Source: Rhodococcus sp. KRD162 (GTDB lineage: Bacteria > Actinomycetota > Actinomycetes > Mycobacteriales > Mycobacteriaceae). From it: a stretch of DNA of 64,000 nucleotides. The position numbers and the translations under genes are program-made. The stretch lies in the NCBI RefSeq assembly GCF_017168335.1, contig NZ_JABFAU010000011.1, forward strand, positions 7,270-71,269, in the 5' to 3' direction. Under the pieces are notes generated by a model. That model was not told the origin of the DNA and searched no databases. It saw nothing but the letters and a program-made list of their open reading frames with translations. Shown one piece after another: positions 36,751 through 45,252 of this stretch; the stretch's first letter is position 1, and every line of letters starts with the position of its first letter.

Positions 36751-37725
36751 ATGAGCACCATGGATGTACATCTGGCAGATTCGGCCCTGGTCGAGGAGCT
36801 GCGTAAGGACGTGCGGGACGGGCTCACGGCCGATTCGAAGTGGCTCTCGCCCAAGTATTTCTACGACGCGGTGGGTAGCGAGTTGTTCGAGCAGATCACG
36901 GAGCTGCCGGAGTACTACCCCACCCGCACCGAGCGCGCGCTGCTCGAGGCGCATGCCCTCGACATCGCCGAGGCAACCGAATCAACAATGCTGATCGAGT
37001 TGGGCTCCGGCTCGTCGGAGAAGACGAAACTGCTTCTCGCTGCGGGCGTCAAGAACGGTTCGCTGAAAACTTATGTGCCGCAAGATGTATCCATTACAGC
37101 GCTCGAAGGGGCAATCGAGCAGATCTCGCGGGAGTTCCCGGCTCTTCACGTGCACGGCATCGTCAGCGATTTCACCGACACCCTGCACAATCTTCCGTCG
37201 GGACAGGGGAGAACCATCGCCTTTCTCGGCGGCACTCTGGGCAACCTCATCCCCGAGGAGCGCAAGGAATTCCTGGGTGCCATCGCAGGCGCCCTGGATC
37301 CCGGAGAGTACGTGCTGCTCGGTGTCGGTCTGGTCATCGACCCGACGGTTCTCGTTCCCGCCTACGACGACGCGGCAGGTGTGACGGCGAAGTTCAATCG
37401 AAACGTGCTCTCGGTGATCAACTCTCGTCTCGGTGGCGACTTCGATCCCGATGCCTTCGAACATGTCGCGCTGTGGAATGCAGAGAACGAGTGGATCGAG
37501 ATGCGGTTGCGGGCACGCTCGCCGCAGCACGTGCACATCGCCGAGCTCGATCTCGATGTCCGCTTCGATCTCGGCGAGGATCTCCGCACCGAGATCTCGG
37601 CAAAGTTCCGTCCGGAAGGCATCACCGAGGAACTGGCGGCAGCGGGGTTCGGCGTCGAGCATCTGTGGTCGGACGCAGAATCTCGGTTCGCGCTGGTTGT
37701 GGCCCGTCGAGTGAACGAGCGCTGA
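36751..37725 (+). CDS. egtD: L-histidine N-alpha-methyltransferase EgtD
   Basis: The 324-residue SAM enzyme trimethylates histidine to hercynine, the entry step of the pathway. Family segments are LSPKYFYDAVGSELFEQITELPEYYPTRTE, the SAM-binding LIELGSGSSEKTKLLL near 88-103, and FLGGTLGNLIPEER. Residues VGLVIDPTVLVPAYDDAAGVTAKFNRNVLSVIN fit the histidine pocket. It is last in the egtABCD operon and is followed by a hairpin terminator. Confidence 0.96.
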   Translation: MSTMDVHLADSALVEELRKDVRDGLTADSKWLSPKYFYDAVGSELFEQITELPEYYPTRTERALLEAHALDIAEATESTMLIELGSGSSEKTKLLLAAGVKNGSLKTYVPQDVSITALEGAIEQISREFPALHVHGIVSDFTDTLHNLPSGQGRTIAFLGGTLGNLIPEERKEFLGAIAGALDPGEYVLLGVGLVIDPTVLVPAYDDAAGVTAKFNRNVLSVINSRLGGDFDPDAFEHVALWNAENEWIEMRLRARSPQHVHIAELDLDVRFDLGEDLRTEISAKFRPEGITEELAAAGFGVEHLWSDAESRFALVVARRVNER

Positions 37726-37790
37726 CCTCTCGGCGTCAGCGCGCACGCCTGTCGCAGATAGCGGAACTCGCACCCACGCCTGAACCCGCT

Positions 37791-37823
37791 GCGGCCGGCC
37801 GGATTCGGTAGCCGACCGGCCGC
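37791..37823. terminator. Hairpin after egtD
   Basis: GCGGCCGG (37791-37798) and CCGGCCGC (37816-37823) pair perfectly, with further GGC/GCC pairing inward. It lies 65 bases after egtD and 34 bases after the convergent ridA-like stop, so it could serve both. Confidence 0.65.
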
Positions 37824-37857
37824 GCTCGTGGTCGTTCGAAAGGGGCCGAACGAGGGA

Positions 37858-38253
37858 TCAGGCCACGGCAATCCCGTCGATCTCGATCATCTGACCCGGG
37901 ACCGCCAATCGGGATACCTCCACCATGGTGGTGGCCGGAGTGACTCCTGCGGCAAGCAGTCTCGACATCAGTAGCCCGTAGTGCCGAAACAGCAGGTCGA
38001 TGTCGGTGGTGTAGATCCCCAGCTTCACGAGGTTCGAAATCGACATGGCGGCCTCGGCGAGCACCGCATCCAGATTGTCGAGAGCGAGCGACAGCTGGGC
38101 TGCCATGTCACCTTCGTGCTCGGGGGCGCCTTCGCTGTTCATGGCGGTCTGCCCGGAGCAGTACAGAGTCCGGCCGGGATCGGTGACGAGTGTGCCCTGC
38201 TCGAACCCGAGGGCCACCGACCATTGCACAGGATTGATCGCAGTTCGTTCCAT
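37858..38253 (-). CDS. RidA-family protein
   Basis: The 131-residue protein belongs to the YjgF/YER057c/UK114 family. The LYCSGQTAMNSEG strand and the late GVTPATTMVEVSRLAVPGQMIEIDGIAVA are standard. The usual substrate-arginine motif (R-x-x-V in RidA) is replaced here by TMVEVS without the arginine, so 2-aminoacrylate deamination is uncertain and another imine or ligand is possible. The start is ATG 38253. It is divergent from a WYL regulator with a strong palindrome between them. Confidence 0.88.
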   Translation of the reverse strand: MERTAINPVQWSVALGFEQGTLVTDPGRTLYCSGQTAMNSEGAPEHEGDMAAQLSLALDNLDAVLAEAAMSISNLVKLGIYTTDIDLLFRHYGLLMSRLLAAGVTPATTMVEVSRLAVPGQMIEIDGIAVA

Positions 38254-38305
38254 GGTGTGTTCTCTCCGTCTCGCGTCAGGACTGGTACGTGAGAAGGTTG
38301 ACAGC

Positions 38306-38334
38306 AAATACACGACACCCACTGTCGTGTATTT
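38306..38334. promoter_or_regulatory. 12-bp-arm palindrome between ridA-like and WYL genes
   Basis: AAATACACGACA (38306-38317) and TGTCGTGTATTT (38323-38334) are perfect arms with a five-base spacer. The site is 53 bases from the ridA-like start and 16 bases from the WYL start, covering the shared promoter. It very likely binds the adjacent WYL regulator. Confidence 0.8.
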
Positions 38335-38349
38335 CGGTACCGTTCTCGC

Positions 38350-39360
38350 ATGCGCGCCGACAGGCTGGTCTCGCTGGTACTTCTGCTGCGTCAACGCGGC
38401 CGAATGACGGCCGACGCCCTCGCCGCCGAACTCGAGGTGTCGACGCGCACCGTGCTCCGCGACATCGACGCACTCTCGACCGCAGGCGTCCCCGTCTACG
38501 CCGAGCGCGGCAGGCGGGGAGGGTTCGCCTTGTTGCCCGGCTTCAGAACCGAATTCCCCGGTCTCAATCACGACGAGGCGCTGGCGTTGCTTGCAGCCTT
38601 CGAATCGAGCGGCGGAGAGCGCACACTCGGCCTCGGGTCGGCCGTCGCGTCGGCCCTGCGAAAGGTGATGGACGCGTTGCCCGACGGCCATCACGACACC
38701 GCACGAACCTCAGCTCGCCGGTTCCTCATCGAACCCGAGGCAGACCTGCTCTCGCGTCGCACGACTACCGAGCAGATACCCGCCGACGTCATCGACCCTG
38801 TGCGCAGAGCGGTGCTCGACGGAAAGAAGCTGCACATCCTCTATGCCCCGACAGGCCGAGATGCGCAGTGGCGCACGGTGGACCCCATCGGACTCGTCAC
38901 CGTGCGAGGCCAGGGCTACCTGCTGGCCACCCGAGACGGCGAAGACCGCACCTACCGACTCTCTCGGGTGCAGGACGCCGAGGTGCTCACCGAACCGGCA
39001 CAACGGCCGGACAGCGTGCATCTCGGCCGGATGTGGGTCGAGCGCGGTACCCGATTCAGGAACGGCGGCGACCCCGTGACGGTGTCGGCGCTCATCGATC
39101 CGAGGCGACGGGAAGAACTGGCAGAGACCGCATTGACCGTCACCGACGAGGAACTCGACGGTGACGGTCGGTTGCGGATGACCCTGACGTTCCAGGATGC
39201 GCGGCATGCAGAGTGGGCGCTGTGGCAACTCGGTACCGACGCGGAGGTCATGGGGCCGCAGTCGGTGCGGGATGGTCTGTACGGCCGGGCCCTGGCAATC
39301 GCCGAGCGCTACGGACCTCGAGATCAGGCGTCCGCCAACGCGAGTACCGGCGAGATCTGA
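38350..39360 (+). CDS. WYL-domain regulator (YafY type)
   Basis: The 336-residue protein has a winged HTH (RLVSLVLLLRQRGRMTADALAAELEVSTRTVLRDIDALSTAGVPVYAERGRRGGF) in residues 1-60 and a WYL domain near 170-230 (TVDPIGLVTVRGQGYLLATRDGEDRTYRLSRV). A C-terminal WCX region follows. It probably controls itself and the divergent RidA-like gene through the palindrome between them. Its last 37 bases overlap the convergent permease gene. Confidence 0.9.
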   Translation: MRADRLVSLVLLLRQRGRMTADALAAELEVSTRTVLRDIDALSTAGVPVYAERGRRGGFALLPGFRTEFPGLNHDEALALLAAFESSGGERTLGLGSAVASALRKVMDALPDGHHDTARTSARRFLIEPEADLLSRRTTTEQIPADVIDPVRRAVLDGKKLHILYAPTGRDAQWRTVDPIGLVTVRGQGYLLATRDGEDRTYRLSRVQDAEVLTEPAQRPDSVHLGRMWVERGTRFRNGGDPVTVSALIDPRRREELAETALTVTDEELDGDGRLRMTLTFQDARHAEWALWQLGTDAEVMGPQSVRDGLYGRALAIAERYGPRDQASANASTGEI

Positions 39361-40703
39361 TTGGCCCGACGCGCCGGGGTCAGCGAGGCACCGAGGGCGA
39401 GCAGTCCACCGCACAGCACGGTTCCGGCGATGACCGCCCACGGCAGCGTGGGTGCGGTCAGACCGCGGTCGCTCAGAGATCCGAGAAGCGATTGTGCTGC
39501 CGCCCAGCCGTAGACGATGCCGAGGATCAGGCCGAAGCCCATCGATGCGACCACCATCTGCGTGCTTTCCGAGACGATCATCGACCGAATCTGCTTGCGG
39601 GTGAATCCGAGTGCCCGCAGGAGACCGATCTCGCGGGTGCGCTGCAGGATGCTCAACAACAGGTTGTTCACCATTCCGACCGCTGCGATGACGGCCGAGA
39701 AGCCGATGAGCCCGGTCATGATCCCGACGGTCACGGTGAGAACCTGCCCGACGGTGGCCTCGTCGTACTCGTCGACGAGCATCGTCCGGTAGCTGTACAT
39801 GGCGACCGCGAACGTGGTCACCAACGTGACCCCGATCAACAACCCCACCGCAGTGCGAGTACTTCGATCCGGATAGCGAAGTGCATTGGCGGACGCCAGA
39901 CGTGCTGCCGGGCCACGGCCCGACATTCTCCCGACCAGCCGCAGCGTCGCGGGAAGAATGCGGTACGCGCCGACCATGACGCCGGTGAACGACGCGACAC
40001 CACCGACAAACGCCACCAGAACGCCGCCCGGGTTGACCATCCCTATCAGAACTCCGAGACCGAGCAGTGCCACACCGCCTGCGATCAGCACGATCGAGAG
40101 TGCGGTTCTGATTCGCCGCGATCGCGGAGCTTCGACGCCGGAGTCGACGGCACCTCCGGTGGCCTGGACGGGTGTGACGTCCAGAACCTTTCGAGACCCC
40201 ACGTACGAGGCGAGGGTCGTCGTGAGCACCACGGTCACGACAGGCAGAACCACCAGCGGCTGAACGGACGTGTACGACACATCCGGCAACTGCCCGGCCG
40301 AGACCGCGACAGCCCGAGCCAGATGGCTGGCACCGATCCCCAGAACCATACCTACTGCGCCGCCGAACAATCCGACGACGAGCCCTTCTCCGGCCACCGA
40401 TCGACGCAGGTCTCGGGAGCGGGCACCCAACAGGCGTAGCAGCGCGATGGTGCGGGTGCGGCCGGCGACGATCGTCGCGAACGTGTTCGAGGTGACCACC
40501 GCCGCGACGTACAGTGCAAGTCCGATGAACACCAGCGCGACGCTGTACAGCGCGGTGATGGCAGCGCCGTCCGTGTCCCCGAAGATGTCGACCAGAAATG
40601 CGGTCGCCTGAATCAACACGACACCGAAGAACGACGCGAGGGCAGTCACCAGAATGCTGGCGCCGTGTTCCTTCGAGGCCCGAGCAGAAGTGGACACACT
40701 CAT
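39324..40703 (-). CDS. FtsX-like ABC transporter permease
   Basis: The 459-residue membrane protein has two FtsX-type segments. The first contains TRTIALLRLLGARSRDLRRSVAGEGLVVGLFGGAVGMVLG; the second has QRTREIGLLRALGFTRKQIRSMIVSESTQMVVASMGFGLILGIVYG. It has about eight helices but only short extracytoplasmic loops, unlike the MacB type with a large periplasmic domain. Its ATG overlaps the stop of the ATPase gene (ATGA). Substrate is unknown; lipid, peptide or antibiotic efflux are all seen in this class. Confidence 0.9.
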   Translation of the reverse strand: MSVSTSARASKEHGASILVTALASFFGVVLIQATAFLVDIFGDTDGAAITALYSVALVFIGLALYVAAVVTSNTFATIVAGRTRTIALLRLLGARSRDLRRSVAGEGLVVGLFGGAVGMVLGIGASHLARAVAVSAGQLPDVSYTSVQPLVVLPVVTVVLTTTLASYVGSRKVLDVTPVQATGGAVDSGVEAPRSRRIRTALSIVLIAGGVALLGLGVLIGMVNPGGVLVAFVGGVASFTGVMVGAYRILPATLRLVGRMSGRGPAARLASANALRYPDRSTRTAVGLLIGVTLVTTFAVAMYSYRTMLVDEYDEATVGQVLTVTVGIMTGLIGFSAVIAAVGMVNNLLLSILQRTREIGLLRALGFTRKQIRSMIVSESTQMVVASMGFGLILGIVYGWAAAQSLLGSLSDRGLTAPTLPWAVIAGTVLCGGLLALGASLTPARRANQISPVLALADA

Positions 40704-41452
40704 CGGACGCGCTCCATTCCCAGCATGTAGCTCGAAATCTGTTCCGCACTCGACCGCCCGAGCTCGTCGACGATTCGGCCGTCGGCGAGGAAGACGATGC
40801 GATCGGCATAGCTGGCTGCGATGGGATCATGAGTGACCATCACGATCGACTGCCCGTATTCGCACACCGCTGCGGCGAGGAGACCGAGAACCTCACGCCC
40901 GGTGCGGGAGTCCAGGTTGCCGGTGGGCTCGTCGGCGAAGATCAGGTGCGGGCGCGTACCCAGTGCGCGAGCGATGGCGACGCGTTGCTGTTGTCCACCC
41001 GAGAGCTGATGGGGACGGTGATTCACGCGTTCCTGCAAACCGAGCGTGGCGATGAGCCGATCGATCCAGGCGGACTCCTGCGCAGTCGGTGCTCGGCCGT
41101 CGAGCTCGAACGGCAGCAAAATATTTCCTCGAACGTCGAGGGTCGGAACGAGATTGAACGACTGGAAGATGAAGCCGACCTGCTTGCGTCGCAATGTCGT
41201 CAGAGCATCGTCGTTCGCGGAGGTGATATCTGCGCCGGCCAGCATCAGTTGCCCCGAGCTCGCGTTGTCCAACCCCGCCATGACGTGCATCAGGGTCGAT
41301 TTGCCGGAGCCGGACGGTCCCATGATGGCGGTGAACCGGCCACCGTGGATGTCGAGGGAAACGTTGTCGAGGGCGCTCACCGGGTTGGCCGCGTCGCCGA
41401 AATACTTGCTTATCTGGAATGCCCTGGCGACCAGGGGAACTGTTGTCGTCAT
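40700..41452 (-). CDS. ABC transporter ATP-binding protein (MacB/LolD type)
   Basis: The 250-residue ATPase has Walker [19 protein letters not shown], the signature [15 protein letters not shown] and Walker [17 protein letters not shown], the pattern of the LolD/MacB/BceA group that pairs with FtsX-like permeases. ATG 41452 is chosen, with GTG 41458 also possible. It forms an operon with the overlapping permease gene. The response regulator and kinase genes lie 93 bases upstream on the same strand. Confidence 0.92.
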   Translation of the reverse strand: MTTTVPLVARAFQISKYFGDAANPVSALDNVSLDIHGGRFTAIMGPSGSGKSTLMHVMAGLDNASSGQLMLAGADITSANDDALTTLRRKQVGFIFQSFNLVPTLDVRGNILLPFELDGRAPTAQESAWIDRLIATLGLQERVNHRPHQLSGGQQQRVAIARALGTRPHLIFADEPTGNLDSRTGREVLGLLAAAVCEYGQSIVMVTHDPIAASYADRIVFLADGRIVDELGRSSAEQISSYMLGMERVR

Positions 41453-41545
41453 GGCCACAACGCTAGGAACGGACGAACACGAAGTAATCAGGCGCGAGTC
41501 TTCGCGTCGTACATCTCGAGGATGATGTCGGTGTCAGTCCCGAGG

Positions 41546-42208
41546 TCACGGTGAGTTCAGCCCGTGCTCGAAGGCGTACACCACCAACTGCACCCGGTCG
41601 CGGAGGTGGAGTTTGGCGAAGATGCGGCTGATGTGCGTCTTCACGGTCGCCTCGCTCAGGTACTCGCGCTCGGCGATCTCGGAGTTGCTCAACCCCCGTG
41701 CGGTGAGCTCGAACAGTTCCTTCTCGCGTGCTGTCAGGGACGCGAACTCCGCCGGTACCTTCGGTTGCGCGGGACTCGGGGTGAAGTGCGCCAGCAAGCT
41801 CGTCGTCGCCGACGCGGCGATCACCGAGTTACCTGCATGGACGGTGCGGATCGCGGCGAGCAGAAACTCCGGATCCGCATCTTTGAGCACGAATCCACTT
41901 GCTCCCGAACGAATTGCCCGTGCTGCGCTTTCGTCGAGGTCGAACGTGGTGAGAACCAGTATTCGCGGAGGGCTGTCGGAGGCCGCCAGTATCTGCTCGG
42001 TGGCGGCGATACCGTCGAGCACCGGCATTCGGACGTCCATGAGCATCACGTCCGGTGTCGCCGACGCGGCCAGCGCGACGGCTTCTACGCCGTTGCCTGC
42101 TTCCCCGACGAACTCGAGATCGGACTGTGAGGAGATGAGCATACGAATGCCGGCCCGGAACAACTGCTGATCGTCGACCAGCGCAACTGCGATGCGATCG
42201 GAACTCAC
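41546..42208 (-). CDS. LuxR/NarL-family response regulator
   Basis: The 220-residue regulator has a receiver domain (VALVDDQQLFRAGIRMLI, phospho-acceptor Asp58 in MLMDVRMPVLDG, VLTTFD and FVLKDA). A C-terminal NarL HTH follows (LTAREKELFELTARGLSNSEIAEREYLSEATVKTHISRIFAKLHLRDR). GTG 42208 overlaps the kinase stop (GTGA), so kinase and regulator are translationally coupled. The ABC transporter just downstream is the most likely target. Confidence 0.95.
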   Translation of the reverse strand: MSSDRIAVALVDDQQLFRAGIRMLISSQSDLEFVGEAGNGVEAVALAASATPDVMLMDVRMPVLDGIAATEQILAASDSPPRILVLTTFDLDESAARAIRSGASGFVLKDADPEFLLAAIRTVHAGNSVIAASATTSLLAHFTPSPAQPKVPAEFASLTAREKELFELTARGLSNSEIAEREYLSEATVKTHISRIFAKLHLRDRVQLVVYAFEHGLNSP

Positions 42209-43401
42209 GTGATGCCTTTCGCTTGTGGGGTGCCTGCTGGTAGCCACGCCGTGACAGTCCAGTACGCACTGTCGCCGGCGGCGGTGCAGAGACCACCGGA
42301 CAGGCTGGCGCGTTCTTTCATCCCGGCTACTCCGTGGCCGGAGGATTCCGGTGCTGTACGACCGGGGACCACACTGTTGCGCACGGTCAGTTCGACGCCC
42401 TCGGAGTTGGATTCGATGCCGACGGTCACCGGCCGGGTCGTGTCACCGTGACGCAGGGCATTGGTCAACGATTCCTGCGCGATGCGGTACAGCGCCAGGT
42501 GCGTTCCGGCACCCAACGAGACCCCGGATACGTCGATCGAGGAGTCGATGCTCAAGCCGGTGGAGCGCATCTGATCGCACAGACGCTCGAGGTCGCCGGG
42601 GCCTGGGGTCGGCAGATCTCCCTGGCTGTGGCGCAACTGTCCCAGGAGTACTCGTACGTCGGACAACGCGTCGCGGGCGGTATCGGAGATGGTGGTCAGC
42701 GCGGTGTCCACTGCTTCGGGGTCCACCGAACGCACGTACCGTGCCCCGTCGGCCTGAGCGATCACCACGGCCAGTGAATGCGCCACGATGTCGTGCATGT
42801 CGCGGGCAATTCGGTTGCGCTCTTGCTCGATTGCCACTTCGTGCTCGGCACGGGCCTGATGCACCTCGGCGAGCTCGCGGGCGTGAGCGGACTCGATGGC
42901 GGTGCGCCGCGCATACGCAAGGCGTCCCAGTGCCCACGACAATCCCAGCATTGCCCAGAGACCGACGAGCAGAAGGGCGAACTGAGCCAGGCGCGGCTCC
43001 TGGACCGCTTCTTCCGTGGGGTTTCCGAAAGGATTGCCGTCGACGTACGCCAAGTACAGGGCGGCGATCAGTCCGCCGAGGACGGCAGAAACGAGCCCGA
43101 GGCGTCGAACCAGGTTGTCTCCGTACGCTGCCGAGCAGTACAGAATTGCGAATATCGCGGTGTTCGCCGAGAGCGGGAGCACACCGGCGGTCATCTGCAC
43201 GATGGCGAGCACCCAGGCGAGCGCCAACGACCATCGCGGTGAGCGACGTCGAATGGCAAGTGCTACGCCGAAACCGACCAGTACTCCCGCGCCGGCGGAA
43301 CCGGAAGGTCCGTTGAGGGTGGACGCGAGCAGCAGCAGAACGAATACGACGGCGTAGGCGGCGTCGAGCACCTGCCGTGAGATCGAACGCTTGCGCAGCA
43401 C
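42205..43401 (-). CDS. Sensor histidine kinase (HisKA_3/DesK-like)
   Basis: The 398-residue kinase has four to five N-terminal membrane helices with short loops. A coiled coil (AHARELAEVHQARAEHEVAIEQERNRIARDMHDIVAHSLAVV) bears the phosphorylated His203. The HATPase_c domain includes LYRIAQESLTNALRHG and a SGHGVAGMKERASLSGG glycine box. The lack of a large sensor loop suggests it senses within the membrane or through the ABC transporter downstream, as in LiaS/BceS-type systems. Confidence 0.94.
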   Translation of the reverse strand: MLRKRSISRQVLDAAYAVVFVLLLLASTLNGPSGSAGAGVLVGFGVALAIRRRSPRWSLALAWVLAIVQMTAGVLPLSANTAIFAILYCSAAYGDNLVRRLGLVSAVLGGLIAALYLAYVDGNPFGNPTEEAVQEPRLAQFALLLVGLWAMLGLSWALGRLAYARRTAIESAHARELAEVHQARAEHEVAIEQERNRIARDMHDIVAHSLAVVIAQADGARYVRSVDPEAVDTALTTISDTARDALSDVRVLLGQLRHSQGDLPTPGPGDLERLCDQMRSTGLSIDSSIDVSGVSLGAGTHLALYRIAQESLTNALRHGDTTRPVTVGIESNSEGVELTVRNSVVPGRTAPESSGHGVAGMKERASLSGGLCTAAGDSAYWTVTAWLPAGTPQAKGIT

Positions 43402-43419
43402 TCGATCAGACTACGTGGA

Positions 43420-44049
43420 TCAGTTGGTGCGCCTGCGAGCCTTCTCCAGGGCGGCGAGGGTCGTCAGCACGGTGGTTCGCTGACGTTCGAGATCCTTCAT
43501 GCGAGCACGGGCAGGAAGGCCCTGTGCTCCGTCGAGTGCACTGATCTGCTCGTCGACGGCGGTGAGCTGTCCGAGCAACTTCTCCACGCGGGACTGCAGT
43601 TCGATTGCGTCTATCCCGGTGACACCGGCCTGAGACTTCTTGGTCGGTGCCTTCGCCGGAGGTGCAGACGTCGTGGATGCCGGTGCGCTCACAACTGCAG
43701 CAGCTCTGGGGCGCAACGCTTTGCGGACTGCAGCGGCATCGGGGAGCTTCTCGAGGCGGATGCGGTTGAGCACTTCCCGTGCGTCGCGCGCGGTGACGCG
43801 GTACTCGCGCTCCTCCTCGTCCTCGGACGCGAGCGTGCCTCCCAGGGGCCGCAGACCGTACATTCCGATGAAATGCTTGGCCTCGTCGATGACGGCTTCC
43901 TTCTCGCGGCACAGGCCACACCGCGGCTCGTTGCGGAAGGTCTCGACAGAGTCGGTGCTACCGCACCAGACGCATCCGCCCGGTGTCCATCGAGCAATTC
44001 TGACCGTTGTGGTTCCAGCCGGGCCGTGGGGGGAGTCTGCGTCGATCAC
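43420..44049 (-). CDS. Hypothetical protein with an N-terminal zinc knuckle
   Basis: The 209-residue protein has Cys26-x2-Cys29 and Cys44-x2-Cys47 (GGCVWCGST... RCGLCREKEAV), a treble-clef-like zinc site. An alpha-helical, charged middle follows, then an Ala/Pro/Thr linker near 115-140. The C-terminus is a coiled coil of 65 residues (ELQSRVEKLLGQLTAVDEQISALDG... DLERQRTTVLTTLAALEKARRRTN). No enzyme motif is visible. The arrangement suggests a zinc-dependent, self-associating nucleic-acid or protein binder. It ends 18 bases before the kinase start on the same strand. Confidence 0.7.
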   Translation of the reverse strand: MIDADSPHGPAGTTTVRIARWTPGGCVWCGSTDSVETFRNEPRCGLCREKEAVIDEAKHFIGMYGLRPLGGTLASEDEEEREYRVTARDAREVLNRIRLEKLPDAAAVRKALRPRAAAVVSAPASTTSAPPAKAPTKKSQAGVTGIDAIELQSRVEKLLGQLTAVDEQISALDGAQGLPARARMKDLERQRTTVLTTLAALEKARRRTN

Positions 44050-44073
44050 GACGAGTCATCTTAGGTGACAACG

Positions 44074-44172
44074 AAACCCGCCCCACACACCCCCACCTCG
44101 CGAGCTGCATGTTTCGATCGTCGACGTGACGTAGTTCATGCAGGGCAGGTGGGGATCGTGTGGGGCGGGTTT
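44074..44172. repeat. 99-base interrupted hairpin
   Basis: AAACCCGCCCCACAC (44074-44088) pairs perfectly with GTGTGGGGCGGGTTT (44158-44172). Inside, CCCCACCT (44091-44098) pairs with AGGTGGGG (44147-44154), and CTGCATG pairs with CATGCAG further in. It lies between the start of the zinc-knuckle gene and the dispersed repeat after prs. It may be a transcription barrier, a REP-like element or a small mobile element. Confidence 0.7.
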
Positions 44173-44190
44173 GCAGATCGAGCGAAACAG

Positions 44191-44267
44191 ACTGGGTGTT
44201 ATGCTGGAGTGGAGCCTGCGGAACGACCCGGTTTCAGGCGGGAGTGGAGCCTGCGGAATGACCCAGT
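44191..44267. repeat. Dispersed repeat copy C, two cores in tandem
   Basis: Two copies of the core, reverse-oriented, lie at about 44204-44229 and 44240-44264. They differ by one base in the invariant part (AACGACCC versus AATGACCC). ACTGGGT (44191-44197) and ACCCAGT (44261-44267) close the element as inverted arms. It ends one base from the prs stop codon. Confidence 0.8.
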
Positions 44268-44268
44268 A

Positions 44269-45252
44269 TTAGGCCGAGCCGTTGAAAAGGCTGGTGACCG
44301 AACCGTTTTCGAAGACCTCGCGGATGGTGCGGGCCAGCAGCGGCGCGATCGAGAGCTCGGTCAGCGTGGAGAATCGCTTCTCGTCGCTGATCGGCAGGGT
44401 GTTGGTGACGACAACTTCCTTGGCTCCGCAGTTGGCGAGTCGCTCGGCGGCCGGGTCGGACAGCACACCGTGGGTGGCAGCGATGACGACATCGCCTGCG
44501 CCTGCTTCCTTGAGCACCTTGACGGCTCCGGCGATGGTGCCTCCGGTGTCGATCATGTCGTCGATCAGGATGCAGGTGCGGCCCTCGACCTCGCCGACGA
44601 CGCGGTTGGACTTGACCTGGTTGGGCACCAACGGATCACGCGTCTTGTGAATGAACGCCAGCGGTGCACCGCCGAACGAGTCCGCCCACTTCTCGGCGAC
44701 GCGGACGCGGCCCGAGTCGGGGGAGACGACGGTGATGTGCTCGAGGCTGTACTTGCTGCGGATGTGATCGGCCAACTGGCTGTGGGCGTGCATGTGATCG
44801 ACGGGGCCGTCGAAGAAGCCCTGGATCTGATCGGTGTGCAGGTCGACGGTGATGATGCGGTCGGCGCCTGCGGTCTTGAGCAGATCCGCGACGAGGCGGG
44901 CGGAGATGGGCTCGCGGCCGCGGTGCTTCTTGTCCTGGCGGGCGTACGGGTAGAACGGCAGGATCGCGGTGATGCGCTTGGCGGATCCACGCTTGAGCGC
45001 GTCGATCATGATGAGCTGTTCCATCAACCAGGTGTTGAGCGGGAACGGGTGCGACTGCAGAACGAATGCGTCCGACCCGCGGACCGACTCCTCGAAGCGA
45101 ACGAAGATCTCGCCGTTGGCGAAGTCACGTGCCGTCTGCGGCGTGACGTCGATTCCGAGTTCCTTGGCGACCTGCTCGGCCAACTCCGGATGTGCTCGAC
45201 CAGAAAACAACATCAGGTTCTTCTGGTTGTCGATCCAATTAGGGGTGGTCAC
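44269..45252 (-). CDS. prs: Ribose-phosphate pyrophosphokinase
   Basis: The 327-residue enzyme makes PRPP from ribose-5-phosphate and ATP for nucleotide, histidine, tryptophan and NAD synthesis. PRPP signatures are [40 protein letters not shown], the [17 protein letters not shown] strand and the pyrophosphate loop [21 protein letters not shown]. Start GTG 45252 overlaps the glmU stop by four bases. The order glmU-prs equals Rv1018c-Rv1017c. Confidence 0.97.
   Translation of the reverse strand: MTTPNWIDNQKNLMLFSGRAHPELAEQVAKELGIDVTPQTARDFANGEIFVRFEESVRGSDAFVLQSHPFPLNTWLMEQLIMIDALKRGSAKRITAILPFYPYARQDKKHRGREPISARLVADLLKTAGADRIITVDLHTDQIQGFFDGPVDHMHAHSQLADHIRSKYSLEHITVVSPDSGRVRVAEKWADSFGGAPLAFIHKTRDPLVPNQVKSNRVVGEVEGRTCILIDDMIDTGGTIAGAVKVLKEAGAGDVVIAATHGVLSDPAAERLANCGAKEVVVTNTLPISDEKRFSTLTELSIAPLLARTIREVFENGSVTSLFNGSA

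Noticed and set aside
38710-40830. 706-residue open frame on the minus strand
   Set aside because: Arg/Gly/His-rich shadow covering the WYL, FtsX-like and ABC genes in another frame; no domain can be seen.
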